Origin: Corynebacterium suicordis DSM 45110
GTDB lineage: Bacteria; Actinomycetota; Actinomycetes; Mycobacteriales; Mycobacteriaceae
DNA: 64,000 nucleotides
Direction: 5' to 3'
Assembly (NCBI RefSeq): GCF_015351405.1
Contig: NZ_JADKMY010000001.1
Coordinates: 1,302,001 to 1,366,000, forward strand
In this document: piece by piece, positions 61,949 to 64,000 of the stretch
How positions within the stretch are numbered: position 1 is the stretch's first letter
Layout: each line of letters begins with the position of its first letter
Notes under the pieces: model-generated
Database searches by the model: none
The model's input: only the letters and a program-made list of their open reading frames with translations
What the model was told of the DNA's origin: nothing
Position numbers and translations under genes: made by a program

Positions 61949-62103
61949 GCCCCTTCCCTTGATTATTCGCGCATATCACTGGATAGTTTCCAGTTCCAGC
62001 ACATCGCACCCGTTTGCAGCTTGATGTGCCGATAAATTACATGCTCCAGATTAGCAGGGTGTGTACCGAGGAAACACACAACCAGAATCTTGTCCGCCAG
62101 CTC

Positions 62104-63069
62104 TCAGGTTCGTGGGTGGCTGGTAGCCCAGATTTCCCGCAGGTGTTGCGGAGAGACCTTGGTGTAGATCTGCGTGGTGGCCACGCTCGCATGGCCCAGC
62201 AACTCTTGCACAACACGCACGTCAGCCCCGCCTTCCAACAAGTGGGTGGCAAAGCTGTGACGCAACGTGTGGGGCGAAACATGACCCAAACCGGCCCGCT
62301 CGGCGGCTTCGGAAACCACCTTGAATCCGCTCTGCCGACCCATCCGGTTACCCGAGCGGTTAAGGAACAAGGCTGGACTCCCCTTCTTGTTCAGCGTTTC
62401 CCGCCCGCGCACGCGGTACTGATCCACGGCTTCCAAGGCTGGATCACCCAGCGGGACTATCCGCTCTTTCCCGCCCTTGCCTCGCACCTTCACCCAGCGA
62501 TTCTTGGCGTCCAGATCATCGATATCTAGATCAAGAAGCTCGGTGATTCGCGCTCCCGTGGAATACAGCATCTCCACCAAGGCCCTATCGCGCAGATTCA
62601 AGGGAGTTGCCGCTTCGGCGTTGGGGCAGGCGTCGATAAGGCGAATGACCTCGTCCACGGACATGGCCTTGGGGATGCTATCTGCCTGTGCCGGGACGGG
62701 GACGCTCGCGGAGACATCCGCGGAAAGTTCGCGCTCCTGCACGCCGAATGAGTGCAGGCCGCGCACGCTGGCCAGGATGCGCGCCGTGGAGCTTGCAGCC
62801 AGGCCGATGTCATTGCGCAGCTGGAGCAGGAAGTCCTCGATGTCACCGGTACGGACATCCGCGAGGGGCTTGTTGCCCAGCCATCCAAGGTATTTGTCCA
62901 CGTCGCGGCTGTAATTACTCAGCGTGTGCGGCGAGAGGTCCCGCTCCGTGCGCAGGTGACGGATCCACCGCTGAGCCAGCCGCTGATTGTCAGGATTGAC
63001 TTCGATCGGGCGCGCTTTCGCAGAGGCCACCTCAGCTGGGTTCATCTCAGCAGGGCGTTCGCTAGCCAA
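62104..63069 (-). CDS. xerD: Site-specific tyrosine recombinase XerD
   Basis: 321 aa. Resolves chromosome dimers at dif with XerC. N-terminal SAM-like domain (LRTERDLSPHTLSNYSRDVDKYLGWLG), then the catalytic set: Arg in STGARITELLDL, Lys in VRGKGGKERIVPLG, HTLRHSFATHLLEGG, LLGHASVATTQIYTKV with His and the Tyr nucleophile. The start overlaps the nudix gene stop by 8 nt. In-frame Met9 is an alternative start. Confidence 0.95.
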   Translation of the reverse strand: MASERPAEMNPAEVASAKARPIEVNPDNQRLAQRWIRHLRTERDLSPHTLSNYSRDVDKYLGWLGNKPLADVRTGDIEDFLLQLRNDIGLAASSTARILASVRGLHSFGVQERELSADVSASVPVPAQADSIPKAMSVDEVIRLIDACPNAEAATPLNLRDRALVEMLYSTGARITELLDLDIDDLDAKNRWVKVRGKGGKERIVPLGDPALEAVDQYRVRGRETLNKKGSPALFLNRSGNRMGRQSGFKVVSEAAERAGLGHVSPHTLRHSFATHLLEGGADVRVVQELLGHASVATTQIYTKVSPQHLREIWATSHPRT

Positions 63070-63739
63070 GCGACTTCATATCCTCACCCTCGGCAACCTT
63101 GTCACTGCGACGTTCAGCCAAGGCGGAGGTGAAAGGGAAATCCTCGGAAAGCTCCCGCTGTGTTCCCACAGCAAGGTGCAAAATCGCAGCTACCGCGATC
63201 GCATTATCCACGGTGCCATCCTGTACCCAGGCCACCGCTTCATCCAGCGGCACCCAGCGCAGCTCCATGTCTGCTTCTTCATCGGCGGCCTCGGGGATAT
63301 CGAACTCCCGCAAATCCTCGTGCACATCCTCCGCCTTGAAGATGCGACACATCTCCTCGGAGAACCCGGGAGAGGTCACGATGTCCCCCAGCAGCGACCA
63401 TTCCCGTGCCGCCACGGAACCTTCCTCAGCCAGTTCACGCTTGGCTGCGGCCAGTGGCTTCTCCCCTGCTTGATCCAGCAGACCAGCGGGAATCTCCCAC
63501 AAATATCGACCCACCGCATGCCGGTACTGGTGCACCATCAGCAGCTTTCCATCCTTGACTGCAGCGCTAGCCACGGAGCCAAAGTGCTCCACCAAGTCGC
63601 GTTTCGCCTCACCGGTTTGGGTCTCAATCACGTCCTGGCGCACCGCAAAAATGGGCCCGTCAAAGATCACGCGAGAATCCTTAACTCGGTAATCCCGTTC
63701 TTCGCGTGCGGATTGTTCGTTCTTAGCTTGGTTGCTCAT
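63062..63739 (-). CDS. Nudix hydrolase, ADP-ribose pyrophosphatase-like
   Basis: 225 aa. N-terminal [35 protein letters not shown] matches ADPRase-type Nudix proteins, followed by the Nudix box around [23 protein letters not shown]. The canonical box ends REUxEExGU; here the Gly before the last position reads Ser (RELAEEGSV), a mild deviation. Hydrolyses ADP-ribose or related nucleoside diphosphates. The start overlaps the pyrG stop by 4 nt (ATGA). Confidence 0.92.
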   Translation of the reverse strand: MSNQAKNEQSAREERDYRVKDSRVIFDGPIFAVRQDVIETQTGEAKRDLVEHFGSVASAAVKDGKLLMVHQYRHAVGRYLWEIPAGLLDQAGEKPLAAAKRELAEEGSVAAREWSLLGDIVTSPGFSEEMCRIFKAEDVHEDLREFDIPEAADEEADMELRWVPLDEAVAWVQDGTVDNAIAVAAILHLAVGTQRELSEDFPFTSALAERRSDKVAEGEDMKSLG

Positions 63740-64000
63740 GCTTGGGCCTCCAGGGCGGCGTCGATTAATCCTTGGAACAGAGGGTGAGGGCGAGTCGGCC
63801 GGGACTTATATTCCGGGTGCGCCTGGGTGGCCACGAAGAAGGGGTGGACCTCCCGCGGGTATTCCACGAACTCCACCAGCACGCCTTCGGGCGAGGTGCC
63901 GCTGAACAGTAGGTCGGTGTTTTCCGCAATGGTCTCACGATACTCGTTGTTCACCTCGAAACGATGGCGGTGGCGCTCGCTCACCTCGGCCTGGCCATAC
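63736..64000 (-). CDS. pyrG: CTP synthase, C-terminal fragment (truncated by window edge)
   Basis: Only the last 88 codons lie in the window. [24 protein letters not shown] and [28 protein letters not shown] are the hallmark C-terminus of CTP synthase, which makes CTP from UTP, ATP and glutamine; the glutaminase His (AQAHPE) and Glu are present. The remainder extends past position 64000. Stop overlaps the nudix start (ATGA), matching the pyrG-nudix-xerD order of actinobacteria. Confidence 0.93.
   Translation of the reverse strand, partial: YGQAEVSERHRHRFEVNNEYRETIAENTDLLFSGTSPEGVLVEFVEYPREVHPFFVATQAHPEYKSRPTRPHPLFQGLIDAALEAQA

Overview
The window is a chromosomal segment of a high-GC actinobacterium, almost certainly a Corynebacterium (about 58-60% GC by eye). 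The evidence is gene content and order: OdhI/GarA next to an FtsR-type MerR regulator, a bifunctional-nuclease-family protein, a second MerR regulator and SecA2; RbpA; separate lnt and ppm genes side by side; a DprE2-like arabinogalactan-precursor reductase; a mycothiol-type arsenate reductase; GapX with an N-terminal extension; and the conserved pyrG-nudix-xerD / parA-scpA-scpB-rluB-cmk-der block. I cannot name the species.

Layout. 1-8.4 kb: tatC, a HelY-like helicase, a DprE2-like SDR, a small exported protein, fxsA-lnt-ppm (envelope, lipoprotein and polyprenol-mannose functions). 8.5-12.6 kb: rbpA, a small zinc-binding protein, YceI, a small membrane protein with mgtE, a lipoprotein. 12.7-24.5 kb: DJ-1/PfpI protein, PIG-L deacetylase, a b-type cytochrome-like membrane protein with a long Ala/Pro/Gly repeat, a YkvI-type carrier, an App1-like phosphatase, an FAD dehydrogenase-amidase pair, DUF2200 and a divergent cyclopropane-synthase-like protein. 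24.7-33.3 kb: ndh, a thioesterase, then a tight run gnd - DEAD helicase - two CNNM/CorC proteins - a DNA-glycosylase-annotated protein. 33.3-43.8 kb: a vWA protein, the merR-bfn-ftsR-odhI-secA2 block, an alpha/beta hydrolase, rraA-like, a UvrA-like ABC ATPase. 43.88-45.64 kb: tRNA-Pro(GGG) and a 1.7 kb low-GC island bounded by a 31-bp repeat of the tRNA 3' end, carrying one PD-(D/E)xK nuclease gene. 45.7-51.9 kb: thioesterase-acr3-arsC (arsenic), a dicarboxylate symporter, gapX, a hemolysin-III protein. 51.97-56.03 kb: a compact cassette of a membrane protein, a 23-codon ORF, an 82-aa Gln/Gly/Ser/Asn-rich peptide, a radical SAM/SPASM enzyme with an apparent -1 frameshift, and an RNase H-like protein. 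56.0-64 kb: the leftward cmk-der fusion, rluB, scpB, scpA, parA, xerD, nudix and the 3' end of pyrG.

Most worth following: (1) the peptide / radical SAM cassette at 52-56 kb, which looks like an undescribed RiPP-type system; (2) the single-nuclease island in tRNA-Pro; (3) a 10-14 bp word, TGGCGTCG followed by an A-run, that recurs more than 20 times on both strands, often in gene tails, linkers or intergenic DNA, far above chance. Many genes also show a TANNNT hexamer 6-8 nt before the start codon and no Shine-Dalgarno, implying widespread leaderless transcription.
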